Assembly: GCF_008365275.1 (NCBI RefSeq)
Contig: NZ_CP043504.1
Span: 2,294,001 to 2,358,000, forward strand
DNA length: 64,000 bases
From: Protaetiibacter larvae
GTDB lineage: Bacteria; Actinomycetota; Actinomycetes; Actinomycetales; Microbacteriaceae
Direction of reading: 5' to 3'
Of this stretch, positions 1 to 8,539 are shown piece by piece; within the stretch, counting starts at the first letter, position 1; each line of letters starts with the position of its first letter. The notes below the pieces were generated by a model that saw only the letters and a program-made list of their open reading frames with translations, had not been told where the DNA came from and did no database searches. The position numbers and the translations under genes were made by a program.

Positions 1-566
<566 letters not shown>

Positions 567-648
567 GGCCTTTCGAGCCTAAGCAGGCTCACCAGACTCC
601 CCGGCTGCGACACTCCCCCTGTTCGGGATCAGCCGACCCCGTTCGGGA

Positions 649-1092
649 TCAGTCGGCGGCGCGCTCGGCGAGGCGTCGCTGCAGCTCCGCCTTCGACATT
701 CGCGAGTAGTTCGGGATACGCAGGTCGCGGGCGCGCGCCCGAAGCACGGCGTAGGTCTCGTCGGCGGGAGCCGTCGCAGCCGTCGGCTCGACGGCGGGAG
801 GGGCGGTCTCGACCACGTCGGCGACGGCTTGGGCGGCCTTCTTCGCCTGGGCCTTCACCCGGGCGGCGGCCTTCTTCTCGGCCTCCTTGGCCTTCTCCTT
901 GGCCTTCTTGGCCTTCGCCTTCGCCGCGGCGGCAGCCTTCTTCGCCTGCGCCTTGGCCTTCTCCTTGGCCTTGGCGGCCTCCTTCTTGGCCTTCTCCTTC
1001 GCCTTGGCGGCGGCCTTCTTCGCCGTGAGCGCGGCGGCTTCGCGCTCCTTCGCCTTCGCGCTCTTCTTCTTGCCGGAATCCTTCGATGCCAC
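649..1092 (-). CDS. Lys/Ala-rich, histone H1-like protein with C-terminal SAP/Rho-N-like motif
   Basis: A 147-residue basic protein. Residues about 1-95 are a nearly pure Lys-Ala(-Glu) stretch, like the tail of histone H1 or of actinobacterial HU fusions. Residues about 112-147 (YAVLRARARDLRIPNYSRMS and following KAELQRRL) look like a short SAP or Rho N-terminal helix-extended-loop-helix. Binding to DNA or RNA is inferred from composition only. The start is a GTG preceded by a strong GAGGAGG ribosome site. It is divergent from the poly-amino acid synthetase gene, and the two share an intergenic region with a perfect inverted repeat. No specific function is recognised. Confidence 0.75.
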   Translation of the reverse strand: MASKDSGKKKSAKAKEREAAALTAKKAAAKAKEKAKKEAAKAKEKAKAQAKKAAAAAKAKAKKAKEKAKEAEKKAAARVKAQAKKAAQAVADVVETAPPAVEPTAATAPADETYAVLRARARDLRIPNYSRMSKAELQRRLAERAAD

Positions 1093-1142
1093 GTTGCCTC
1101 CTCGGATGTCGAGCCCCGCTCTGGTGCGCCGATCCTAGTGAG

Positions 1143-1171
1143 GCAAAGTGAACGATGGCGGTTCACTTTGC
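1143..1171. promoter_or_regulatory. Perfect 11-bp inverted repeat between divergent genes, likely operator
   Basis: Arms GCAAAGTGAAC (1143-1153) and GTTCACTTTGC (1161-1171) are exact reverse complements separated by 7 bp. The site lies between the divergent Lys/Ala-rich gene and the synthetase gene. A candidate -10 box TATCCT (1177-1182) for the synthetase follows directly, and a TAGGAT box (complement of 1132-1137) faces the other way. Position and symmetry suggest a dimeric repressor site that could control one or both genes. The regulator is not identified. Confidence 0.6.
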
Positions 1172-1221
1172 TCGCGTATCCTGTGGCCCGCATTTTCCCG
1201 CGGCACAGACACAAGGCGGAC

Positions 1222-4200
1222 ATGGTCGACGAATCGGATGCGCGCGATGAAGCGCCAGGGCTTCTTCTCGCGGGTGGGTCGGCGCCCGAGCCGCGCACCC
1301 TGCTCGACATCCTGCGGGCGTCGACGCTCGCCTGGCCCGACGCCTCGGCGCTCGACGACGGCGAGGGCGCGCTCTCGTACCGCGAGCTCATGGCCCGGGT
1401 GGTGGCGACCTCGGCACGCCTGCGGATCGCCGGGGTGCGACCGGGCGACCGCGTCGGGGTGCGGATGCCGTCGGGATCGCGCGAGCTGTACATCTCGATC
1501 CTCGCGGTGATCGCCGCCGGCGCCGCATACGTGCCGGTCGACGCCGACGATCCCGAGGAGCGCGCGGAGCTCGTGTTCCGCGAGGCCGGGGTGCGCGGGA
1601 TCATCTCGGGCGCGGGGCGCTACGAGCCGGCGGCGGCCTCCGCCGATGGCGCCGAGCCCGCGGCGGAGGCGGCGACGCTGTTCGCGGGGGCTCCCCCGCA
1701 CCCGAGCACCTCCTCGACGCCGCTCGTCGAGCCGCCGACGACCGAGCACGACGCCTGGATCATCTTCACCTCCGGCTCCACGGGCACCCCGAAGGGCGTC
1801 GCCGTGACCCACCGCTCGGCGGCGGCGTTCGTGGATGCCGAGGCGCGCCTGTTCCTGCAGGGCGAGCCGATCGGTCCGGGTGACCGGGTGCTCGCGGGGC
1901 TCTCGGTGGCCTTCGACGCCTCGTGCGAGGAGATGTGGCTCGCCTGGCGCAACGGCGCCTGCCTCGTGCCGGCACCGCGAGCGCTCGTCCGCAGCGGCGT
2001 CGACCTCGGTCCGTGGCTCACCGCGCGTGGCATCACGGTCGTCTCGACCGTCCCGACCCTCGCCTCGCTGTGGCCGGCCGAGTCGCTCGAGAACGTGCGG
2101 CTGCTGATCTTCGGCGGCGAGGCCTGCCCGCCCGAGCTCGCGGCGCGACTCGCGGTCGACGGGCGCGAGGTGTGGAACACCTACGGTCCCACCGAGGCGA
2201 CGGTCGTCGCCTGCGCTGCGCTCCTCGACGGCAGCGATCCGGTGCGCATCGGCCTGCCGCTCGACGGCTGGGATCTCGCCGTCGTGGATGCCGAGGGCCG
2301 GCCGGTGGCCGACGGTGCGGTCGGTGAGCTCATCATCGGCGGCGTGGGGCTCGCCCGGTACCTGGACCCCGCGAAGGATGCCGAGAAGTACGCCCCCCAC
2401 GAGGGCCTCGGCTGGGCGCGCGCCTATCGCAGCGGCGACCTCGTGCGCTTCGAGCGTGCGGGACTCGTCTTCCAGGGGCGCGCCGACGACCAGGTGAAGG
2501 TGGGCGGACGCCGGATCGAGCTCGGCGAGATCGAGGCTGCCCTGCACCTGCTCCCCGGTGTCGCCGGCGCTGCGGTGGCCGTGCGCGAGACCGCGGCCGG
2601 CAACCAGGTGCTCGTCGGCTACCTCGCCGTGCCCGACCCCGCGGGCTTCGATCGGGCCGCCTCGATGACACGACTGCGCGAGGAGCTGCCCGCGGCGCTC
2701 GTCCCGCTGCTCGCGGTGCTCGACGAGCTGCCCGTGCGCACCTCGGGCAAGGTCGACCGCGCGGCGCTCCCCTGGCCGCTGCCCGAGGCCACCCCGGAGG
2801 AGTCGGACACCGACCCGGGGCTGCGGCGGCTCGCGGAGCGCTGGCAGGCGGTGCTCGGCATCCCGGTCGCCGACCCCGACGACAACTTCTTCGACCTCGG
2901 CGGCGGCTCGCTCGCGGCCGCCCAGCTCGTGACGCTCATCCGGGAAGACGATCCCGAGTTCACGGTCGCCGAGATCTACGCCCAGCCGCGACTCGGAGCG
3001 ATGGCCGACGCGCTCGCGGCGCGCTCGGAGCTTCCGGGGCACGGTCCGAAGAGCTTCCACGAGGTCGCCCCCACCCCGCGCCGGATGCAGCTGGCGCAGA
3101 CCGTCCTCGGCATCCCGCTGTACATCCTGAGCGGTGTGCGCTGGCTGCTCTACCTGTTCACGGCGAGCGCCATCCTGCAGGGCTTCGGCGGCTTCGCGGT
3201 GCTGCCGACCATCCCGCTCGGGGTGCTCATCCCGGGCCTCATCGTGTTCGGGACCCCGATCGGCCGGATGGCCATCGCCGTCGTGTGCGCACGTCTCGTG
3301 CTGTGGGGGCTGCGGCCGGGCGACTACCCGCGTGGCGGAGGCGTGCACCTGCGGCTGTGGGTGGCCGAGCAGGCGGCGCAGCTCGTGGGAGCGGTGAGCC
3401 TCGCGGGGGCTCCGTGGATCAGCTACTACGCGCGGGCACTCGGGGCGAAGATCGGTCCCGACGTCGACCTGCACACCCTGCCGCCGGTCACCGGCATGCT
3501 CACGGTCGGCGCGGGAGCGTCGATCGAGCCGGAAGTGGACCTCTCCGGGTACTGGATCGACGGCGACATCGTCCGGATCGGCGCGATCCGCATCGGCGCG
3601 GGCAGCTCGGTCGGGGCACGCAGCACCCTGGCACCCGGAACCCGCATCGGCAAGCGCGCCGAGATCGCGCCCGGCTCGGCGGTGTTCGGTCGGGTGCCCG
3701 CCGGGCAGTACTGGGCCGGCTCCCCCGCCCAGCGCGAGGGTTCCGCGCGCGCCTGGTGGCCCCCGGAGCGGCCGGCCGGCGGGCGGCGCTGGGTCGCCGC
3801 CTTCGGGGTCTCCTCGGTGCTGCTGTCGCTCATGCCCGTGCTCGCGCTCGCGGCCGGCGGCATCCTCGTGGCGCTCGCCATCCACGGTGCGCCGACGCTC
3901 GCCGATGCCGTGCTGCGGGGGTTCCTGGAGCTGTTCCGCGCCACGATCGTGGCGGGCGTGCTGTTCGCGGGCCTCGTGGTGCTGAGCGTTCGGCTGCTGT
4001 CGATCGGCGTGGGCGAGGGCACCTTCCCCGTGCGCAGCCGCGTCGGCTGGCAGGTGTGGAGCACCGAGCGCCTCCTCGACCTCTCCCGCACCCTGCTGTT
4101 CCCCCTCTATGCCAGCCTGTTCACGCCCATCTGGCTGCGGATGCTCGGCGCCACGGTGGGCCGCGACGTCGAAGCCTCGACCGTGCTGCTGCTGCCCACC

Positions 4201-5205
4201 ATGACGACCATCCGCGACGGCGCTTTCCTCGCCGACGACACCATGGTCGCCGGCTACGAGCTCGGCGGCGGGTGGTTGAGGATCGCGCGCGTCGAGGTGG
4301 GCAAGCGCGCGTTCATCGGCAACTCGGGGATGGCGGCCGCGGGCCACGTGGTGCCGAAGGACGGCCTCGTGGCGGTGCTCTCGGCGGCGCCGGTGAAATC
4401 GAAAGCCGGTTCGTCGTGGCTCGGCTCCCCGCCCGTGCGTCTGCGGCGCACGATCGCGGCTGCCGACGACAGCCGCACCTTCCATCCGCCCGCCTGGCTG
4501 CGCATCGTGCGCGGCCTGTGGGAGCTGTGCCGCATCGTGCCGGTGTTCGTCACCTGCGGCATCGGGTTGGGCGTGCTCTTCGCGCTCGCCGCGCTCGCGA
4601 ACGCCTGGGGCTCGCTCGTCGCGCTGCTGCTGAGCGGCGTGGTGCTGCTGGTGGCCGGGGCTGTGGGCGCCGGGATCAGCACGGCGGCGAAGTGGGCGTT
4701 CGTCGGACGGATCCGCGCCGCCGAGCATCCGCTCTGGTCGTCGTTCGTGTGGCGCAGCGAGGTGGCCGACACCTTCGTGGAGATGGTCGCGGCGCCCTGG
4801 TTCGCCCAGCCCGCCGCGGGAACCCCCGCCCTCGTCTGGTGGCTGCGGAGCCTCGGTGCGCGCATCGGACGCGGCGTCTGGTGCGAGAGCTACTGGCTGC
4901 CCGAGGCCGACCTCGCGCGGCTCGACGACGGCTCGACCGTCAACCGCGGGTGTGTGGTCCAGACCCATCTGTTCCATGATCGTGTCATGAGCATCGATTC
5001 GGTCACGCTCGAGCGTGGTGCCACTCTCGGGCCGCACAGCGTCATCCTCCCCGCGGCGCGGATCGGTGCGCACGGCACCGTCGGGCCCGCCTCGCTCGTG
5101 ATGCGCGGCGAGCTCGTCCCGGTGGGCAGCCGCTGGAGCGGCAACCCGATCGGGCCGTGGCGCGAGGTGACGACCGCCGACTACCACCTCGCCTCCTCGC
5201 GATGA
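1222..5205 (+). CDS. Pls/PosA-family membrane nonribosomal peptide synthetase (epsilon-poly-amino acid synthetase)
   Basis: A 1327-residue protein, close in length to epsilon-poly-L-lysine synthetase Pls of Streptomyces (about 1319). Order: adenylation domain (about 30-515) with A3 FTSGSTGTPKG (from about 182), A5 NTYGPTEAT (319-327), A7/A8 YRSGDLVRF and GRRIELGEIE, A10 lysine K510; carrier domain with DLGGGS, phosphopantetheine serine S563; then about 700 residues with several hydrophobic segments and hexapeptide-type repeats (e.g. IGAGSSVGARSTLAPGTRIG), as in the Pls C-terminal tandem domains that link monomers in place of a condensation domain. Binding-pocket residues read D232-A233-E236-S275-I296-G298-T320-V328-V329-K510, which resembles lysine-type codes from memory. 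Start is ATG 1222; the longer upstream frame is shadow. Its stop overlaps the next start (ATGA). Product identity is inferred. Confidence 0.9.
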   Translation: MVDESDARDEAPGLLLAGGSAPEPRTLLDILRASTLAWPDASALDDGEGALSYRELMARVVATSARLRIAGVRPGDRVGVRMPSGSRELYISILAVIAAGAAYVPVDADDPEERAELVFREAGVRGIISGAGRYEPAAASADGAEPAAEAATLFAGAPPHPSTSSTPLVEPPTTEHDAWIIFTSGSTGTPKGVAVTHRSAAAFVDAEARLFLQGEPIGPGDRVLAGLSVAFDASCEEMWLAWRNGACLVPAPRALVRSGVDLGPWLTARGITVVSTVPTLASLWPAESLENVRLLIFGGEACPPELAARLAVDGREVWNTYGPTEATVVACAALLDGSDPVRIGLPLDGWDLAVVDAEGRPVADGAVGELIIGGVGLARYLDPAKDAEKYAPHEGLGWARAYRSGDLVRFERAGLVFQGRADDQVKVGGRRIELGEIEAALHLLPGVAGAAVAVRETAAGNQVLVGYLAVPDPAGFDRAASMTRLREELPAALVPLLAVLDELPVRTSGKVDRAALPWPLPEATPEESDTDPGLRRLAERWQAVLGIPVADPDDNFFDLGGGSLAAAQLVTLIREDDPEFTVAEIYAQPRLGAMADALAARSELPGHGPKSFHEVAPTPRRMQLAQTVLGIPLYILSGVRWLLYLFTASAILQGFGGFAVLPTIPLGVLIPGLIVFGTPIGRMAIAVVCARLVLWGLRPGDYPRGGGVHLRLWVAEQAAQLVGAVSLAGAPWISYYARALGAKIGPDVDLHTLPPVTGMLTVGAGASIEPEVDLSGYWIDGDIVRIGAIRIGAGSSVGARSTLAPGTRIGKRAEIAPGSAVFGRVPAGQYWAGSPAQREGSARAWWPPERPAGGRRWVAAFGVSSVLLSLMPVLALAAGGILVALAIHGAPTLADAVLRGFLELFRATIVAGVLFAGLVVLSVRLLSIGVGEGTFPVRSRVGWQVWSTERLLDLSRTLLFPLYASLFTPIWLRMLGATVGRDVEASTVLLLPTMTTIRDGAFLADDTMVAGYELGGGWLRIARVEVGKRAFIGNSGMAAAGHVVPKDGLVAVLSAAPVKSKAGSSWLGSPPVRLRRTIAAADDSRTFHPPAWLRIVRGLWELCRIVPVFVTCGIGLGVLFALAALANAWGSLVALLLSGVVLLVAGAVGAGISTAAKWAFVGRIRAAEHPLWSSFVWRSEVADTFVEMVAAPWFAQPAAGTPALVWWLRSLGARIGRGVWCESYWLPEADLARLDDGSTVNRGCVVQTHLFHDRVMSIDSVTLERGATLGPHSVILPAARIGAHGTVGPASLVMRGELVPVGSRWSGNPIGPWREVTTADYHLASSR

Positions 5206-6521
5206 CCGCGAAGTCGGTGGGGGCGCCGACCGCGGGCGATGCGTACCTGCCGAACAACGGCAACGGCGGCTACCAGGTGGAGCGCTACGAGCTCGACCTG
5301 GACTACCGGGTGCCCACCAACCGGCTGCACGGCGTCGCGACGATCCGGGCGCGCAGCACGCAGCTGCTCGAGCGCTTCAGCCTGGATATCGCGAAGCTGC
5401 GGGTGAACAAGGTGCGGATCGAGGGCCAGCGCGGCACGCGATTCACCCAGACGGCGCGCAAGCTCGTCGTGTCGCCCGCCCGGCCCCTCTCGGCGGACGA
5501 GGACTTCGTGCTCGTGGTCGACTACGCGGGCTCCCCCGCCCCGATCCGCAGCCGGTGGGGTCTCGTCGGCTGGGAGGAGCTCGGCGACGGGGTGATCGTC
5601 GCCTCGCAGCCCTCCGGATCGCCCAGCTGGTTCCCCGTCAACGACCGTGTCGACGACAAGGCGCGGTACAGCATCCGGATCCGCGTCGATCAGGCCTACA
5701 CGGCGGTCGCGAACGGCGTGCTCGTGGAGCATCGGGTGGCCTCGGGGATCGGGCACTGGCACTACGAGCAGAACGAGCCGACCGCGAGCTACCTCGCGAC
5801 CATCCAACTCGGGCGCTACCAGCGCCGGGCGGTCGACTGGGCGGGCGTGCCCGGGGTGATCGCATACCCGCGCGCGATCGAGCGGCGTGTGGACGACGAC
5901 CTCCATGCCGTCGGCGGCATGATGTCGTTCTTCCAGGACCGGTTCGGCCCGTATCCCTTCGCGAGCTACGGGATCGTCGTCACGGCGGACGAGCTGGAGA
6001 TCCCCCTCGAAGCGCAGGGGCTCGCGGTGTTCGGGGCCAACCACCTCGACGGCCGGGGCGGCTCGGAACGGCTCGTCGCCCACGAGCTCGCCCACCAGTG
6101 GTTCGGCAACAGCGTGGGCCTCGCCTCCTGGAAGCACATCTGGCTCAACGAGGGCTTCGCCTGCTACGCCGAGTGGCTGTGGTCGGAGCATTCGGGCGGG
6201 ATGAGCGCCGACGGCTGGGCGCGGCATCATCGCCGGCTCGTCGCGCTCCAGCCGCGCGACCTCCTCGTGGGCGATCCCGGCCCCGACGCGATGTTCGACG
6301 ACCGGGTCTACAAGCGCGGCGCCCTCACGCTGCACGCGCTCCGCACCGCCATCGGCGACGAGCCGTTCTTCCGCCTCATCCGCACCTGGACCTCGCGCCG
6401 CCGCTTCGCCACGGCCACCACCGACGACTTCCGCGAGCTCGCGACCGAGATCAGCGGGGCGAACCTCGACCGGCTGTTCCGCAGCTGGCTGTTCGAGACC
6501 TCGCTCCCGCGGCTGCCGTAG
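5202..6521 (+). CDS. Short M1-family zinc metallopeptidase, coupled to the synthetase
   Basis: 439 residues with the gluzincin site H294-E-L-A-H298 and E317 in NEGFACY, the zinc ligands of M1 aminopeptidases. Instead of the usual GxMEN substrate motif it has E270-A-Q-G. It is about half the length of PepN and lacks the large C-terminal helical domain; no signal peptide is seen, so it is probably cytosolic. The ATG overlaps the synthetase stop as ATGA, so the two are translationally coupled. In poly-lysine producers the polymer-degrading enzyme is also a zinc aminopeptidase, so trimming or detoxifying the polymer is the likely role, by inference. Confidence 0.9.
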   Translation: MTAKSVGAPTAGDAYLPNNGNGGYQVERYELDLDYRVPTNRLHGVATIRARSTQLLERFSLDIAKLRVNKVRIEGQRGTRFTQTARKLVVSPARPLSADEDFVLVVDYAGSPAPIRSRWGLVGWEELGDGVIVASQPSGSPSWFPVNDRVDDKARYSIRIRVDQAYTAVANGVLVEHRVASGIGHWHYEQNEPTASYLATIQLGRYQRRAVDWAGVPGVIAYPRAIERRVDDDLHAVGGMMSFFQDRFGPYPFASYGIVVTADELEIPLEAQGLAVFGANHLDGRGGSERLVAHELAHQWFGNSVGLASWKHIWLNEGFACYAEWLWSEHSGGMSADGWARHHRRLVALQPRDLLVGDPGPDAMFDDRVYKRGALTLHALRTAIGDEPFFRLIRTWTSRRRFATATTDDFRELATEISGANLDRLFRSWLFETSLPRLP

Positions 6522-6533
6522 TCCGCGCCGTCG

Positions 6534-7145
6534 TCACCGGGCGATGGCGACCGACACCTGCAGCGTTGCGGCGAGGTCGGGCTCGTCGAGCAGGTAGCGC
6601 GTCGGGCGGTCGGCGATCCGGGCCTCGAGACGCCCGCCGCGCGGTGCGATCTGGACCGCGCGGGGGTCGACGCGCAGCCCGCGACCGTCGGCCTTGAGGA
6701 CGGCCTCCACGCGCGTCCAGTGCGCGAGCCCCCGTCCCCCGGCGACCTCACGGATCGCGGGGCTGCTGCGGGCGGTCGCCGCGAGCGGCTCGATGTCGAC
6801 GCCGATGTCGCGGCCCCACGCGGCCACCGCCACGACGCCGACCGCGGAATGGGCGAGACTCACCCGCAGCTCGGATCCCTCGACCACCGGCCGGCCGTGC
6901 GGGCCGCCGCAGTCGGGGCACACCGCCGCGAGCGGCACCTCGTGCGGGGCGAGCCCCAGCTGCTCGCCCGCCAGGCGCCGCAGCAGCGCGCGCCCGGCGA
7001 GGAACCGCGCACCCGGGGTGAGCGCGGACTCGTCGAATCGGCGCCGCTCGACGGCCGACAGCAACGCGAGCTCGCTCTCCCCCGCGGCCGCGGGATCCAG
7101 ATCGACCGCCCAGACGTAGGGATCCACCCGGCCAGTCTGGGACAT
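6534..7145 (-). CDS. 4'-phosphopantetheinyl transferase, Sfp-like
   Basis: 203 residues with family motifs in order: CGGPHGRP, VSLAHSAVG, GVDIEP (the Mg-binding Asp and Glu) and WTRVEAVLKADGRGL. Such enzymes move the phosphopantetheine arm from coenzyme A onto carrier-domain serines. The obvious local substrate is S563 of the synthetase at 1222-5205. In the third motif the usual W-x-x-K-E-A has V in place of K, while the Glu and the later Lys are kept. It is convergent with the M1 peptidase gene, with 12 bp between them. Confidence 0.9.
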   Translation of the reverse strand: MSQTGRVDPYVWAVDLDPAAAGESELALLSAVERRRFDESALTPGARFLAGRALLRRLAGEQLGLAPHEVPLAAVCPDCGGPHGRPVVEGSELRVSLAHSAVGVVAVAAWGRDIGVDIEPLAATARSSPAIREVAGGRGLAHWTRVEAVLKADGRGLRVDPRAVQIAPRGGRLEARIADRPTRYLLDEPDLAATLQVSVAIAR

Positions 7146-7186
7146 CGAGGGGGCGAGTGTTCACCTCGATGCGCCATGATGCGCAC

Positions 7187-7384
7187 ATGGCTACGGCATT
7201 CGACCCGGAAGAGGTCGTGGAGCAGGTCACCGGCCGGCTCATCGAGAGGTTCCCCGACGCCGATGCGGCGCAGATCCGGACCATCGTGGCGGAGGAGGTG
7301 GGTGCCCTGCAGTCGATGCCGGTCACCGACTACGTCTCGGTGCTGAGCGAGCGGGCGGCGAAGAAGCGCATCAAGGCGCTCTGA
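7187..7384 (+). CDS. Small three-helix-bundle dimerization-type protein
   Basis: 65 residues, acidic to neutral and all helical in appearance: an N-terminal EEVVEQVTGRLIERFPDAD segment, a middle QIRTIVAEEVGAL segment and a basic C-terminus AAKKRIKAL. The pattern matches the small actinobacterial 'three-helix bundle dimerization domain' proteins, whose function is unknown. The ATG at 7187 is preferred over an upstream in-frame ATG because the family begins near here. It lies between the divergent phosphopantetheinyl transferase gene and prfB. Confidence 0.6.
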   Translation: MATAFDPEEVVEQVTGRLIERFPDADAAQIRTIVAEEVGALQSMPVTDYVSVLSERAAKKRIKAL

Positions 7385-7396
7385 GCCCGACCGGCG

Positions 7397-8503
7397 CTAG
7401 TCGACGGGCTTCGACTTGCGCCAGCGGATGCCCGCGGCGATGAAGCCGTCGAGGTCGCCGTCGAACACGACGGCCGGGTTGCCGACCTCGTACCCGGTGC
7501 GCAGGTCCTTCACGAGCTGCTGACCGTAGAGGAAGTAGGAGCGCATCTGGTCGCCCCAGCTCGCGGTGATGACGCCCGCCAGCTCCTTCTTCTTGGCCGC
7601 CTCCTCCTCCTTCTTGAGCAGCAGGAGACGGGTCTGCAGCACGCGCATGGCGGCCGCGCGGTTCTGGATCTGGCTCTTCTCGTTCTGCATCGACACGACG
7701 AGGCCCGTGGGCAGGTGGGTGAGGCGCACGGCGGAGTCGGTGGTGTTGACGCTCTGGCCGCCGGGACCGGATGAGCGGAAGACGTCGACGCGGATGTCGC
7801 CCTCCGGGATCTCCACCTCGACGGCCTCCTCCATCACCGGGATCACCTCGACGGCCGCGAAGCTCGTCTGACGCTTGTCGGCAGAGCCGAAGGGGCTGAT
7901 CCGGGCGAGACGGTGGGTGCCGGCCTCGATCGAGAGGGTGCCGTAGGCGTAGGGGGCGTCGACCTCGAAGGTGGCCGACTTGATGCCGGCGCCTTCCGCA
8001 TAGGAGGTGTCCATGACCTTGACCGGGTAGTTGTGGCGCTCCGCCCAGCGCAGGTACATGCGCAGCAGCATCTCGGCGAAGTCGGTGGCGTCGTCGCCGC
8101 CCGCACCCGAGCGGATCGTCACGACCGCGCTGCGCGAGTCGTATTCGCCGTCGAGCAGGGTCTGCACCTCGAGGTCGCCGATCTGGGACTGCAGGGCCGC
8201 GTACTCCTGCTCGGCCTCGGCCGCGACATCCGCGTCCTCGGCCTCGCGCGCGAGCTCGATGAGCACCTCGAGGTCGTCGAGGCGCCGCTCGAAGCCCGTG
8301 ATGCGGGCGAGCTCCGCCTGGTGGTGGCTCAGCGCGCTCGTGACCTTCTGGGCGGCCTCCGGGTCGTCCCACAGGTCGGGCGCACCGGCCTTCTCGGTGA
8401 GGTCGGCGATCTCGGCCTGCAGTCGCTCGACGCCGACGACGGCACGGATGTCGTCGAAGGTGCTGCGAAGGGTGGCGAGCTGGGCGGGGAGGTCATCGAG
8501 CAT
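7397..8503 (-). CDS. prfB: Peptide chain release factor 2
   Basis: 368 residues, full family length. It carries G248-G249-Q250, the peptidyl-tRNA hydrolysis motif, and S203-P204-F205, the tripeptide that makes RF2 read UGA and UAA. It ends translation on the ribosome. The frame is continuous from the ATG at 8501-8503, with no programmed +1 frameshift at the N-terminus such as E. coli has. A TAGGCT box lies 8 bases before the start on this strand. ftsE is usually immediately downstream in actinobacteria; here it is displaced by the poly-amino acid block. Confidence 0.97.
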   Translation of the reverse strand: MLDDLPAQLATLRSTFDDIRAVVGVERLQAEIADLTEKAGAPDLWDDPEAAQKVTSALSHHQAELARITGFERRLDDLEVLIELAREAEDADVAAEAEQEYAALQSQIGDLEVQTLLDGEYDSRSAVVTIRSGAGGDDATDFAEMLLRMYLRWAERHNYPVKVMDTSYAEGAGIKSATFEVDAPYAYGTLSIEAGTHRLARISPFGSADKRQTSFAAVEVIPVMEEAVEVEIPEGDIRVDVFRSSGPGGQSVNTTDSAVRLTHLPTGLVVSMQNEKSQIQNRAAAMRVLQTRLLLLKKEEEAAKKKELAGVITASWGDQMRSYFLYGQQLVKDLRTGYEVGNPAVVFDGDLDGFIAAGIRWRKSKPVD

Positions 8504-8539
8504 GTCCCGTACAGCCTAACGAGGTAGCGTGAGACAGCC

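Noticed and set aside
829-1221. Upstream extension of the synthetase
   Set aside because: It runs through the Lys/Ala-rich gene on the other strand and across the operator; the A domain starts normally from ATG 1222.
1135-5187. 1350-residue open frame opposite the synthetase gene
   Set aside because: Its composition (Arg, His, Gly, Glu) is that of antisense frames in high-GC DNA, and the plus-strand protein has clear domains.
7397-8503. Programmed frameshift in prfB
   Set aside because: The frame is open from the start with a normal N-terminus; no in-frame stop near codon 26.
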